Assembly: GCA_905213725.1 (NCBI GenBank)
Contig: CAJMJM010000018.1
Location: 1 to 23,486, forward strand
DNA from: Collinsella aerofaciens
GTDB taxonomy: Bacteria; Actinomycetota; Coriobacteriia; Coriobacteriales; Coriobacteriaceae
Direction: 5' to 3'
Length of the DNA stretch: 23,486 nt
The position numbers were made by a program, and so were the translations under genes. This document shows, piece after piece, positions 13,786-20,898 of the stretch (position 1 is the stretch's first letter; each line of letters starts with the position of its first letter). The notes under the pieces are model-generated. The model searched no databases. It saw nothing but the letters and a program-made list of their open reading frames with translations, and was not told where the DNA came from.

Positions 13786-13821
13786 CATCCGGAGCAAGAC
13801 AACGCCGCAGGCAGAGGACGG

Positions 13822-13935
13822 ACAGCGAGCGGGTCGCATTTGAGGCAAGGTGACGTGAAACGAAAGGGCGCTGACCTTCTGGTCGCGCCCTTGAAGTTGA
13901 ACGTCAGATTGTCCAAATGCGGCCCGCGCAGCGTC
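13822..13935 (-). repeat. Post-stop palindromic element, copy A (after the RGG protein gene)
   Basis: 114 bp, about 86% identical to the reverse complement of copy B at 17095-17209 with one 1-nt indel. Read in gene direction it begins GACGCTGCGCG, five nt after the hairpin that follows the stop codon. The ends form GCATTTG/CAAATGC-type inverted repeats. The centre is a strong hairpin: AAGGGCGCGACC-AGAA-GGTC-A-GCGCCCTT followed by TCGTTT, terminator-like in gene direction. Confidence 0.8.
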
Positions 13936-13940
13936 GGCCC

Positions 13941-13968
13941 GTTACGGCGTTTGGTAAAACGCCGTAAC
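13941..13968 (-). terminator. Hairpin immediately after the RGG protein stop codon
   Basis: GTTACGGCGTTT (13941-13952) and AAACGCCGTAAC (13957-13968) are perfect 12-bp complements; the loop reads TACC on the minus strand. Its first base is the last base of the TAG stop. No T run follows, so it may block exonucleases rather than terminate. The PDF-like gene at 17063 has an equivalent hairpin with the same TACC loop. Confidence 0.65.
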
Positions 13969-14879
13969 TAAAAACGGTTACCGCGGAAGCCGCCGCCGTT
14001 GCGGCCGCCACGGTCGCCGCCGCGACCGCCGCGGTCGTTACCACGGTTGCCGCCAAAGCCGCCACGGTTGCCACCGCGATCGCCATAGCCACCACGGTTG
14101 CCGCCAAAGCCGCCGCGACCGCCACGGTCGCCGCCACGGTCACCAAAGCCGCCACGGCCGCCACGGTCGCCACCGCGACCGCCGCGGTCGCCACCACGGC
14201 CACCACGATCGCCAAAGCCGCCGCGACCGCCACGGTCGCCGCCACGGCCACCACGGTCGTCACGGCCGCCGCGAGGACCGCGATCCTCGTCCAGGCCCAT
14301 GGCGACGAGCGGAGCGATAACCTTATCGAGAGCGGCCATCAGCTCGGTGGCCTCCTCGTAAGAAAGCTCGGGCAGGAGCTTCTCCTTCTTGTTGGCAAGC
14401 TCGACCAGGCCCTCAGCGGCATCCTCGGCGGCGAAGACAACAATCTTGCGCATATCGCCCTCGGCGTCGTCGATGCGGCCGACCAGATCGGCAGCCTCGG
14501 CCTCGGCCATCAGGCCATCGAGCTCACGAAGGCGCATGCCCAGCAGGTCGGACATTTCCTTCTGCTCCATCTTGGGCTTGAGGTCAAGAAGCTTGATGGC
14601 GCGCTCGATGTTCGCCATGCGCTCGGCCTTGGCCTCCTCCTCCTTAGAAATAGCAAAGCGACGGCTACGCAGCAGGCGGGCGGCCTTCTGCATCTTGTCC
14701 ATCAGCTCTTCGTCATCGTAATCAACGGCGGCCTCGACAACCTCGGCCTCCTCCTCGGCGGAAACCTCGTCAGCAGCCTCAACCTCGGCAGCTTCGGTCT
14801 CCACGGTCTCGACTGCCTCGACCTCGGCAGTCATGGTCTCGTTCTCGGTCTCGTTCATGATCTCTTCGTTCTCGGACAT
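13968..14879 (-). CDS. Acidic/winged-helix-like/RGG-repeat protein, putative RNA-binding
   Basis: 303 aa in three parts. Residues 1-58 are almost all Glu/Ala/Val/Thr and disordered. Residues about 60-195 are helical; AIKLLDLKPKMEQKEMSDLLG...LVGRIDDAEGDMRKIVVFAAEDAAEGL has the spacing of a MarR-type winged helix (helix, recognition helix, D-x2-D-x-R wing, 'VxLT'-like strand). Residues about 200-303 are an RGG/GRGG(D/F) tail, typical of RNA-binding, self-associating proteins. The ATG has AAGGAG upstream. The exact family is not recognised. Inference: an abundant RNA-associated protein, possibly condensate-forming. The 152-nt upstream spacer has two short hairpins near the start. The 3' end carries the hairpin plus element copy A. 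Confidence 0.8.
   Translation of the reverse strand: MSENEEIMNETENETMTAEVEAVETVETEAAEVEAADEVSAEEEAEVVEAAVDYDDEELMDKMQKAARLLRSRRFAISKEEEAKAERMANIERAIKLLDLKPKMEQKEMSDLLGMRLRELDGLMAEAEAADLVGRIDDAEGDMRKIVVFAAEDAAEGLVELANKKEKLLPELSYEEATELMAALDKVIAPLVAMGLDEDRGPRGGRDDRGGRGGDRGGRGGFGDRGGRGGDRGGRGGDRGGRGGFGDRGGDRGGRGGFGGNRGGYGDRGGNRGGFGGNRGNDRGGRGGDRGGRNGGGFRGNRF
13971..14282 (-). repeat. Low-complexity Gly/Arg/Asp coding repeat (RGG tail)
   Basis: Degenerate tandem units encoding DRGGRGG, FGDRGG and FGGNRGG, written as ccgccacggtcgccgcc-type DNA on the plus strand. It is purine-rich on the coding strand and prone to copy-number change by slippage. Other frames through it give false proline/arginine or alanine/valine-rich proteins. 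Confidence 0.9.
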
Positions 14880-14893
14880 GAGACTCCTTCTTG

Positions 14894-14927
14894 GCCCTCT
14901 CGGGCATCATCGCCCCATTCGCGGGGC
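14894..14927 (-). promoter_or_regulatory. Two small leader hairpins upstream of the RGG protein gene
   Basis: On the minus strand GCCCC-GCGAAT-GGGGC (14912-14927) and GCCC-GAGA-GGGC (14894-14905) stand in tandem, the second ending about 14 nt before the start codon next to AAGGAG. They could tune translation or be bound by the protein itself; this is speculative. Confidence 0.3.
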
Positions 14928-15031
14928 CCGTCGCGCACTCTTTGCGCTTTAAACATTCATGCCTCTCGGCAAAACGTCCATTAGTTTATGGTGTCGCCAT
15001 CTAATCTAGCTGCAGAATCTATGTGCACACA

Positions 15032-16447
15032 TTAATGCGACATGTGTGACTCGCGACGAGCGTACACCAGCGACGCCACAAACCCGACCACGGCAATCAC
15101 GGCCGCCACGCGCACGGCAGTTGCAAATCCAATCGCCTGGGCAACGTCGGTCGCAGCGCCAGCCGTGCCGGCAGTCGCTGCAGAACTCGAGAGCAGGCCG
15201 ATAAACAGGGACGGGCCAAACGATGCGGCAATCATGTTCCACGTGTTGAGCAATGCCGTTCCGTGGGGATGCTCAGCGGCAGGCAGCGTCTCCAAGCCGG
15301 CCGTCTGCGAGGGGCTCAGCACCAAACCGACTCCGGCATACACTACAACGGTCAGCGCCACGACGACGCCGATGTTCATGCTTGCCGCCGTCATCGAGAT
15401 GGCAGTCTGCCCCACGGCAATCAGGGCAAAACCGACCAGCAGCAGCGGCCCTGCGCCACGGGCGACCATCACGCGTCCGCCCACAAACGAAGTCACGGCG
15501 TTGCAGGCAATCGCCGGCAAAATGAGCAAGCCCGCAATAAGTGCGGTCATGCCGTATGCGCCCTCAAAATAGAGCGGCAACAAAACGCTCATCGAGAACG
15601 TCGTCATCATCGACACCACCACAAGCAAACACGCAGGCCAAAAGCGAAAGCTCGCCATGGGACGCACGTTAAGCACCGGATGCTCGAGCTTGAGCTGACG
15701 GGCCGCAAACAGGCCGAGCAGCACAATGGCGGCGAAAAGCGCCACGATGCCGGCAATCAGATTGGTCGAGAACTCGCCTACGGAATACACAAATGCCGTA
15801 ATGCCGGCGGCGAGCAAAACAACCGACAGAATATCAAGCGTGGTGTTCGAGCGCTCTCCGACATTCTGAACAAGCTTAACGCCCGCTGCAGCGACCACAA
15901 TGCCGCCCACCAGCGGCACTACGAACACCGCCCTCCAGCCAAATAACGTGCACATAAGACCGCTAATCACGGGTCCAAACGCCGGTCCTAGCGTAATGCA
16001 GGCGCCGCCCAGGCTCAGATACAAACCGAGCTTCTCGCGCGGGGCGCAAGACAGCACCACGTTCATCATGAGCGGGAACAAGATGCCCGATCCCGCAGCC
16101 TGCAAAATACGACTTGGCAGCAAAACGCTAAACGACGGAGCGACCAGGCACAGGACTTCGCCGGCGACCATGCATCCGCATGCGAAAAACAGCAGCTTGC
16201 GCGTCGAGAAACGGCCGGACAGGAAGGCCATGATGGCCGTAAAAATCGACGTCACGATCATGTAGCCCGAGACGAGCCACTGTGCCGTGGTGGCACTCAC
16301 CGAAAAGGCTGCCATAATGTCGTGCAACGCCACGTTAATGATGTTCTCGTTAAACGCGGCAACAAAGGCTGCAATATACATTACGACGAGAATCGCCGCA
16401 GAGGCCGATGGCGTTACTTGAACTTGTTGCTGAGATTTGCTCCCCAT
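15032..16447 (-). CDS. MFS transporter, DHA2 (14-TM) drug:H+ antiporter family
   Basis: 471 aa from the ATG with AGGAA about 5 nt upstream; the frame stays open further upstream but that part has no membrane character. The first helix is ILVVMYIAAFVAAFNENIINVALHDI with the family-typical N-(I/V)ALP-like phrase, then WLVSGYMIVTSIFTAIMAFLSGRFSTRK (motif A region) and GPAFGPVISG (antiporter motif C). About 14 hydrophobic segments follow, ending in a basic tail YARRESHMSH. Likely an inner-membrane exporter driven by the proton gradient; substrate unknown. Divergent from the PDF-like gene. I found no regulator beside it. Confidence 0.88.
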   Translation of the reverse strand: MGSKSQQQVQVTPSASAAILVVMYIAAFVAAFNENIINVALHDIMAAFSVSATTAQWLVSGYMIVTSIFTAIMAFLSGRFSTRKLLFFACGCMVAGEVLCLVAPSFSVLLPSRILQAAGSGILFPLMMNVVLSCAPREKLGLYLSLGGACITLGPAFGPVISGLMCTLFGWRAVFVVPLVGGIVVAAAGVKLVQNVGERSNTTLDILSVVLLAAGITAFVYSVGEFSTNLIAGIVALFAAIVLLGLFAARQLKLEHPVLNVRPMASFRFWPACLLVVVSMMTTFSMSVLLPLYFEGAYGMTALIAGLLILPAIACNAVTSFVGGRVMVARGAGPLLLVGFALIAVGQTAISMTAASMNIGVVVALTVVVYAGVGLVLSPSQTAGLETLPAAEHPHGTALLNTWNMIAASFGPSLFIGLLSSSAATAGTAGAATDVAQAIGFATAVRVAAVIAVVGFVASLVYARRESHMSH

Positions 16448-16652
16448 GCATTTCCTTCCTCTTGGAACGACAGTCGCATCGCCCCAGAGGAACGGTCCAG
16501 GGCGAAAAATGAGCCCTAGACTTACGCCAGACGCCGTACACGACGAATCTGGCAACATGGTCCAACATCGAAAGATTGTAACGCGGACGCACAGCTTTCC
16601 TTCCGCGCTATTATTAAAAGTCCACGAAAGCATAAGACATGAGGAGCCCGCC

Positions 16653-17063
16653 ATGATTAAGCCCATCATGAAATCCGAGTTCTTTTTGCGTCTGCCTTCC
16701 GAAGACGCGGGACCCGACGATGCCGCAACCGGGCAGGATCTCCTGGATACACTCCACGAGCATGAGCGCGAGTGCGTGGGCCTCGCCGCCAACATGATCG
16801 GCGTGCGCAAACGCATCATCTGCGTAAAGGACGGCAACAGGACACTCCTGATGTACAACCCTCAAATTCTTGAGCAGGTCAATGCCTATCAGACAAGCGA
16901 AGGATGCCTCTCGCTAATCGGCGAGCGTCCCTGTACCCGCTATCGCCGCATTAAGGTTGAGTATTTGGACGAGAACTTTATCCACCGCATCAAAAACTTC
17001 TCGGGCTACACCGCCGAGATCATCCAACACGAAATCGACCACTGCAACGGAATCGTTATTTAG
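16653..17063 (+). CDS. Peptide deformylase-like protein with altered motif 1
   Basis: 136 aa; ATG with GAGGAG 6 nt upstream. Motif 2 EGC85LSL and motif 3 H126E127IDH130 are intact, giving the Cys/His/His metal site and catalytic Glu. Motif 1, normally GxGLAAPQ, reads CVGLAANMIG, so the conserved Pro-Gln is Asn-Met at 47-48. That Gln stabilises the transition state in classical deformylase. The protein is shorter than housekeeping PDFs and ends right after the HEIDHxNG helix. I recall similar short 'AANMIG' proteins as second PDF-like copies in Gram-positive anaerobes. Activity on formyl-Met peptides is uncertain. Its 3' end is followed at once by a hairpin and element copy B. Confidence 0.85.
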   Translation: MIKPIMKSEFFLRLPSEDAGPDDAATGQDLLDTLHEHERECVGLAANMIGVRKRIICVKDGNRTLLMYNPQILEQVNAYQTSEGCLSLIGERPCTRYRRIKVEYLDENFIHRIKNFSGYTAEIIQHEIDHCNGIVI

Positions 17064-17064
17064 T

Positions 17065-17088
17065 TCCGCCGTTCTACCGAACGGCGGA
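17065..17088 (+). terminator. Hairpin immediately after the PDF-like gene
   Basis: TCCGCCGTTC-TACC-GAACGGCGGA, perfect 10-bp stem, starting 2 nt after the TAG stop; no T run follows. It aligns with the hairpin after the RGG gene, with paired changes that keep the stem. Termination, if any, may instead occur at the inner hairpin of element copy B. Confidence 0.65.
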
Positions 17089-17094
17089 CCGCTT

Positions 17095-17209
17095 GACGCT
17101 GCGCGAGCCGCATTCACGCCAATCTGGCGTTCAATTTCGAGGACGCGACCAGAAGGTCAGCGCCCTTTCAATTCACGTCACCTTGGCGCAAATGCGGCTC
17201 GCTCGCTGT
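17095..17209 (+). repeat. Post-stop palindromic element, copy B (after the PDF-like gene)
   Basis: 115 bp beginning GACGCTGCGCG, six nt after the post-stop hairpin, just as in copy A. Ends GCGAGCCGCATT and AATGCGGCTCGC are a perfect 12-bp inverted repeat. The central GACGC-GACC-AGAA-GGTC-A-GCGCC hairpin has one A-C mismatch relative to copy A. It lies in the 199-nt spacer between convergent genes; the rest of that spacer (17210-17262) shows nothing clear. Confidence 0.8.
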
Positions 17210-17262
17210 CGTATGTCTATCCTGCGACGCCTCGATTCTTGCGGCGGCAGATACCTAATCCC

Positions 17263-18783
17263 CTACGCCTGGCGGTAATGATCGAAGAAGTCGGCGAGGT
17301 CTTCGAGCGACTCTTTGAGTACTTCCATGCGCGGCAGGTACACGATACGGAAGTGGTCGGGCTCAGCCCAGTTGAAGCCGCCGCCACGCGTGATCAGGAT
17401 CTTCTTCTCGTGCAGCAGGTCAAGGGCGAACTGCTCGTCATCGGTGATGTTGAACTTCTTAACATCCATCTTGGGGAAGATGTAGAACGCCGCGCGCGGC
17501 TTGACCACCGAGATGCCGTCGATCTTGTTGAGCGCCTCATACACAAAGTTGCGCTGCTCGTAGACGCGACCGCCGGGGCGAATGTAGTCGTTGACCGACT
17601 GATGGCCACCGAGCGCCGTCTGGACGATCGACTGGGCCGGCACGTTGGAGCACAGGCGCATGTTGGAGAGCATGTTGATGCCCATGATGAAGTCGCTCAT
17701 GCAGCGCTGGTTGCCCGAAAGCACCATCCAGCCAATACGATAGCCCGCAATCATGTGCGACTTGGAAAGGCCGCTAAAGGTGACGCAGGGCAGATCGGGA
17801 GCGAGCGAGGCAATCGAGACGTGCTCGTAGCCGTCCATGCACAGACGGTCGTAGATCTCATCGGCAAAGATCATGAGCTGGTGTCTGCGCGCAACCTCGA
17901 CGATGCCCTCGAGCACCTCGCGCGGGTAGACCGAGCCCGTGGGGTTGTTGGGGTTGATGATGACGAGGGCTTTGGTCGCGCTCGTGATCTTGGACTCCAT
18001 ATCCTCCAAGTCGGGATACCAATCCGCCTGCTCATCACACAGATAATGTACGGGATGACCGCCGGCAAGGGTTGCGCACGCCGTCCAGAGCGGATAGTCA
18101 GGGCTGGGGATCAGAATCTCGTCGCCATTGTCGAGCAGCGCGTTCATCGAAAGCTGAATGAGCTCGGACACGCCGTTGCCCGTGTAGATGTGCTCCATCT
18201 GAACGTTGGGCAGGCCTTTGATCTGCGAGTACTGCATGATTGCCTTGCGCGCGGAGAACAGGCCACGCGAGTTGGAATAGCCTTCGCAGTCGGGCAGCTG
18301 CTGGCGCATGTCCTTGATGACCTCGTCGGGCGTGCGGAAACCGAAGGGCGCGGGGTTGCCGATGTTGAGCTTGAGAATACGCTCGCCCTCGTCCTCCATA
18401 CGGGCAGCTTCGTCGACGACGGGGCCGCGCACGTCATACAGGACATTATCGAGCTTGGTGGATTTAGAAAAAGTACGCATGGTGGTGCTCCTTGGAATTT
18501 GAGCTGAGGGATGGGGTTCGGGCTTGGAATCGTTGCGGGGTGATGATGCCTCGCCTTGATCGGCGTCGCCGGCAAGCAGCCAGGTAACATCGACCTCCAA
18601 AATGCGGGCGAGTAGCTCTGCCACATCGCGCCGCGGGATCGTCTTGCCGCTCACATATTGGCTCATCTGACTCTTGCCGAGTTTTTTGCCGAGCATCTCC
18701 GATGCGCGGATTACGTCCGACTGGCGAACGTCGCGATTGGACATAGTCTGTCGCAGGCGATCGCAAAACGTCTCTTGGGCCAC
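17263..18783 (-). CDS. PLP-dependent aminotransferase (AlaA/AlaT-like) with fused N-terminal XRE-type HTH
   Basis: 506 aa from the GTG with AGGAGG 5-6 nt upstream. Residues about 5-75 are an XRE/Cro-type helix-turn-helix (VRQSDVIRASEML...SQMSQYVSGKTIPRRDVAELLARIL). Residues 76-100 are a linker. From M102 (MRTFSKSTKL) a complete class I aminotransferase follows: NIGNPAPFGF, NPNNPTGSVY, DEIYDRL, and the PLP lysine in SGLSK341SHMIAGYRIGWM. The core matches glutamate-pyruvate aminotransferases, about 405 aa. M102 has its own AAGGAG exactly 7 nt upstream, so a short aminotransferase-only product is probable. Perfect GTTCAATT operators upstream suggest autoregulation by the HTH. It may act as an enzyme that also senses amino acid state; this is inference. 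Confidence 0.9.
   Translation of the reverse strand: MAQETFCDRLRQTMSNRDVRQSDVIRASEMLGKKLGKSQMSQYVSGKTIPRRDVAELLARILEVDVTWLLAGDADQGEASSPRNDSKPEPHPSAQIPRSTTMRTFSKSTKLDNVLYDVRGPVVDEAARMEDEGERILKLNIGNPAPFGFRTPDEVIKDMRQQLPDCEGYSNSRGLFSARKAIMQYSQIKGLPNVQMEHIYTGNGVSELIQLSMNALLDNGDEILIPSPDYPLWTACATLAGGHPVHYLCDEQADWYPDLEDMESKITSATKALVIINPNNPTGSVYPREVLEGIVEVARRHQLMIFADEIYDRLCMDGYEHVSIASLAPDLPCVTFSGLSKSHMIAGYRIGWMVLSGNQRCMSDFIMGINMLSNMRLCSNVPAQSIVQTALGGHQSVNDYIRPGGRVYEQRNFVYEALNKIDGISVVKPRAAFYIFPKMDVKKFNITDDEQFALDLLHEKKILITRGGGFNWAEPDHFRIVYLPRMEVLKESLEDLADFFDHYRQA
18478..18493 (-). promoter_or_regulatory. Internal ribosome binding site and ATG inside the HTH-aminotransferase gene
   Basis: On the minus strand AAGGAG-CACCACC-ATG: a full Shine-Dalgarno with 7-nt spacing placed in frame, precisely where the aminotransferase family normally begins. 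It would yield a 404-aa enzyme without the HTH. Confidence 0.55.
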
Positions 18784-18804
18784 AGGAACCTCCTTGCTGG
18801 CAAA

Positions 18805-18886
18805 GTTCAATTTATAGAACACGAATTGAACCTGAGTTCAATTTAGGCAGCAGTATAGCGCCGTACCTCATTCGAAAGTTCAATTT
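18805..18886 (-). promoter_or_regulatory. Operator array GTTCAATT upstream of the HTH-aminotransferase gene
   Basis: GTTCAATTT occurs at 18805, 18836 and 18878; the middle one is half of a perfect palindrome, AATTGAAC-CTGA-GTTCAATT (18824-18843). Spacings of 31 and 42 bp equal three and four helical turns, so the sites lie on one face. TATAAA (minus strand, 18811-18816) and TATACT (18852-18857) are possible -10 elements within the array. Probably bound by the HTH of the gene itself. Confidence 0.55.
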
Positions 18887-18945
18887 CATAAGAAAACGTA
18901 CCGAACTCCGAGATTTGCCCAAAGCGGACAATGACGTGCACACGT

Positions 18946-19824
18946 TTAGAGGTATTCAAGGAATCGAGCAGCGGCAAGCGAAACGTCAGCCGTGCGATAT
19001 ATCGCATTGATCTGCCGATGGGGATGTCCCTCGAGCGGGCGCACGGCAACATCGAACTGACAGCGGCGCAAGATGAGCGCGGGAAGAATGCTCACGCCCA
19101 GGCCGTCCTCGACCATGGCCATAATCGCATAGTCATCCCAGGTCGACAGCTTAGAGCGCACCGCCAGGCCCGCGCGGCGAAACAGCGGCGTAATCTCGTC
19201 GTCGCTACCGCGTTCCAGCAGGATAAACTGCTCGTTGGCCAAATCGGCAAGGGAAACGACCTCCGCGGTGGCAAGCGAGGAGTCCGCTGGCACCACGGCC
19301 ATCAGCTCGTCTTGCACCAACGGTCGCGACGCCATGCCGGCGCCGCGTGGCTCGCGCGGAATAAAGCCCAGGTCGCAGCGACCTTCCGCCACCCATTGTT
19401 CAATCTCTGAGTAATCGCCCATCAGCAACTCATAATCGACGTCCGGATGATCGGCGCGAAAGCGCGCAATCACCGGCGGCAGCACGTGGGTCGCCACACT
19501 CGAAAACGTACCGATGCAGATTTTGCCGCGCATGAGTCCACGCATCTCATCCACCCGTCGCTGCAAGCGAGTGAATTCCTCGCAGAGCGCCTCGACAGCC
19601 GGCATGACCTGCCGCCCGTCGGCAGAAAGAGCCACGCCCTCGCGACTGCGGTCGAGCACCTTAAAACCCCAGTCGGCCTCAAGATCGGCCACCATACGGC
19701 TCACGCCCGACTGCGAATAGCTCAGGCGCTCGGCAGCACGCGTAAAGCTTCCGGCGCGCACCGTCTCCAGCAGCACCTGCATCTTTTGGATATTGGTCTC
19801 CACGGCACGTCCCCACCCTTGCAT
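18946..19824 (-). CDS. LysR-family transcriptional regulator
   Basis: 292 aa. The N-terminal winged HTH is clear: MQVLLETVRAGSFTRAAERL, then YSQSGVSRMVADLE, at about residues 15-55. The rest is the two-lobed effector-binding domain (GKICIGTFSSVATHVLPPVIARF, CDLGFIP, LVQDELMAVVP, VEDGLGVSILP). ATG 19824 has no evident Shine-Dalgarno; a GTG at 19803 (seven codons in) has GGGTGGGG about 7 nt upstream and gives a more usual LysR N-terminus, so it may be the true start. Divergent from the EamA transporter, which it very likely controls. The co-inducer is unknown. Confidence 0.92.
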   Translation of the reverse strand: MQGWGRAVETNIQKMQVLLETVRAGSFTRAAERLSYSQSGVSRMVADLEADWGFKVLDRSREGVALSADGRQVMPAVEALCEEFTRLQRRVDEMRGLMRGKICIGTFSSVATHVLPPVIARFRADHPDVDYELLMGDYSEIEQWVAEGRCDLGFIPREPRGAGMASRPLVQDELMAVVPADSSLATAEVVSLADLANEQFILLERGSDDEITPLFRRAGLAVRSKLSTWDDYAIMAMVEDGLGVSILPALILRRCQFDVAVRPLEGHPHRQINAIYRTADVSLAAARFLEYL

Positions 19825-19848
19825 GAGTTTTTGTCATGTTTTCCATGC

Positions 19849-19898
19849 ATTATATTCGCTTTTCTTCTAAAGCCAGTTCACCCATAGTGAACATGTTC
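19849..19898. promoter_or_regulatory. lysR -10 element and palindromic operators in the lysR-eamA spacer
   Basis: TATAAT, a perfect -10, reads on the minus strand at 19849-19854 without a good -35. Upstream of it GTTCAC-CCATA-GTGAAC (19876-19892) is a perfect inverted repeat, overlapped by the palindrome GAACATGTTC (19889-19898), giving three GTTC half-sites. This fits a LysR autoregulatory and activator region for the divergent transporter. Confidence 0.45.
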
Positions 19899-19921
19899 GG
19901 ATATAGAGGGGATGTCAGCGC

Positions 19922-20833
19922 ATGAACAACGGACTGTTTACATACTTAGCAGCATTACTGTTGTTTGGCTCTAACGGCATCATCGCCGCAGCTATCGCAC
20001 TGCCGAGCTCCGATATCGTGCTGCTGCGCACTTTTCTGGGAGCCCTCTCGCTTATAACCATCCTCGCCACTACCCAACACCATAAGTTGCAGGCGCCATC
20101 TCGTCCCCGCGAAGCCGCGGCCCTCCTCCTCTCGGGAGCTGCGCTGGGCGCCAGCTGGATTTTTCTGTTCCGCGCCTACCAGACGATCGGCGTCGGCGTA
20201 TCCTCGCTGCTGTACTACTGCGGCCCCATCATTGTCATGGCGCTCTCCCCGCTCATCTTTGGCGAAAAGCTGACCGGCGGCAAAATCGCCGGCTTTGTCG
20301 CCGTCGCCTGCGGTGCTTTTCTCATTGCAGCGCAAGGTCTAGGCGGCAATATGCCCATTGCGAGCATCGTCTGTGGAATCGCCTCGGCCTTCTGCTATGC
20401 ATTGATGGTCATCGCTAGCAAGGGTGCGCCGCACATCGAGGGCCTCGAGAACTCCACGCTCCAGGTGTGCGCCGCCTTTGTGACCGCACTGGTCCTCACG
20501 CTCATCACGCAGGGCGCTCCCTCATTCCTGTCCGCCGGTATCGCCGCCAGTATTGATTGGCGCGCCGTCGCTATGCTCGGCGTCGTCAACACCGGCATCG
20601 GTTGCCTGCTCTACTTTAGCGCCGTCGCCAAGCTGCCCGTCCAGACCGTCGCTGTCGTCGGCTACCTCGAGCCGCTTTCGGCGGTCGTGTTCTCGGCCGC
20701 CCTTTTGGGTGAAGCCATAACACCGGTCCGCCTGATGGGCGCCGCGCTTATCATCGGCGGCGCGATTTTTTGCGAACTCGCCGGCAAACGCGCAAACGCC
20801 AAGGCTGGCATCGCCCAGACAGTACGTGCTTAA
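19922..20833 (+). CDS. EamA/DMT-superfamily transporter
   Basis: 303 aa with ten predicted membrane helices in two homologous halves of five. LYYCGPIIVMALSPLIFGEKLTGGKIAGFVAVACGAFLI in half one and GYLEPLSAVVFSAALLGEAITPVRLMGAALIIGGAIF in half two are the paired EamA signatures (G(E/K) loop before the last helix). Members export amino acids, nucleosides or other metabolites; the substrate cannot be told from sequence. The start has GAGGGG about 11 nt upstream, rather far. Likely controlled by the adjacent divergent LysR protein. Confidence 0.9.
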   Translation: MNNGLFTYLAALLLFGSNGIIAAAIALPSSDIVLLRTFLGALSLITILATTQHHKLQAPSRPREAAALLLSGAALGASWIFLFRAYQTIGVGVSSLLYYCGPIIVMALSPLIFGEKLTGGKIAGFVAVACGAFLIAAQGLGGNMPIASIVCGIASAFCYALMVIASKGAPHIEGLENSTLQVCAAFVTALVLTLITQGAPSFLSAGIAASIDWRAVAMLGVVNTGIGCLLYFSAVAKLPVQTVAVVGYLEPLSAVVFSAALLGEAITPVRLMGAALIIGGAIFCELAGKRANAKAGIAQTVRA

Positions 20834-20867
20834 AAGCCCCTGCTTTGAAATGCTACCTGCGTAGATA

Positions 20868-20891
20868 AATAATCCCCAGCTGAGGATTATT
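20868..20891 (+). terminator. Probable terminator after the EamA gene
   Basis: AATAATCC-CCAGCTGA-GGATTATT, an 8-bp stem whose right arm runs into GTCTAAAAT. It is A/T-rich and without a real T tract, so weak or possibly a protein site instead. Confidence 0.45.
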
Positions 20892-20898
20892 GTCTAAA

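Noticed and set aside
13904..14263. 119-codon alanine/valine-rich minus-strand frame resembling a membrane protein
   Set aside because: Off-frame reading of the RGG coding repeat.
13971..14282. CRISPR-like regular repeats
   Set aside because: Units are short, in frame, degenerate and encode an RGG tail; there are no unique spacers or cas genes.
16957..18507. 516-codon open frame on the plus strand
   Set aside because: Lies opposite the HTH-aminotransferase gene and partly the PDF-like gene; no recognisable domain and composition typical of an antisense shadow in GC-rich DNA.
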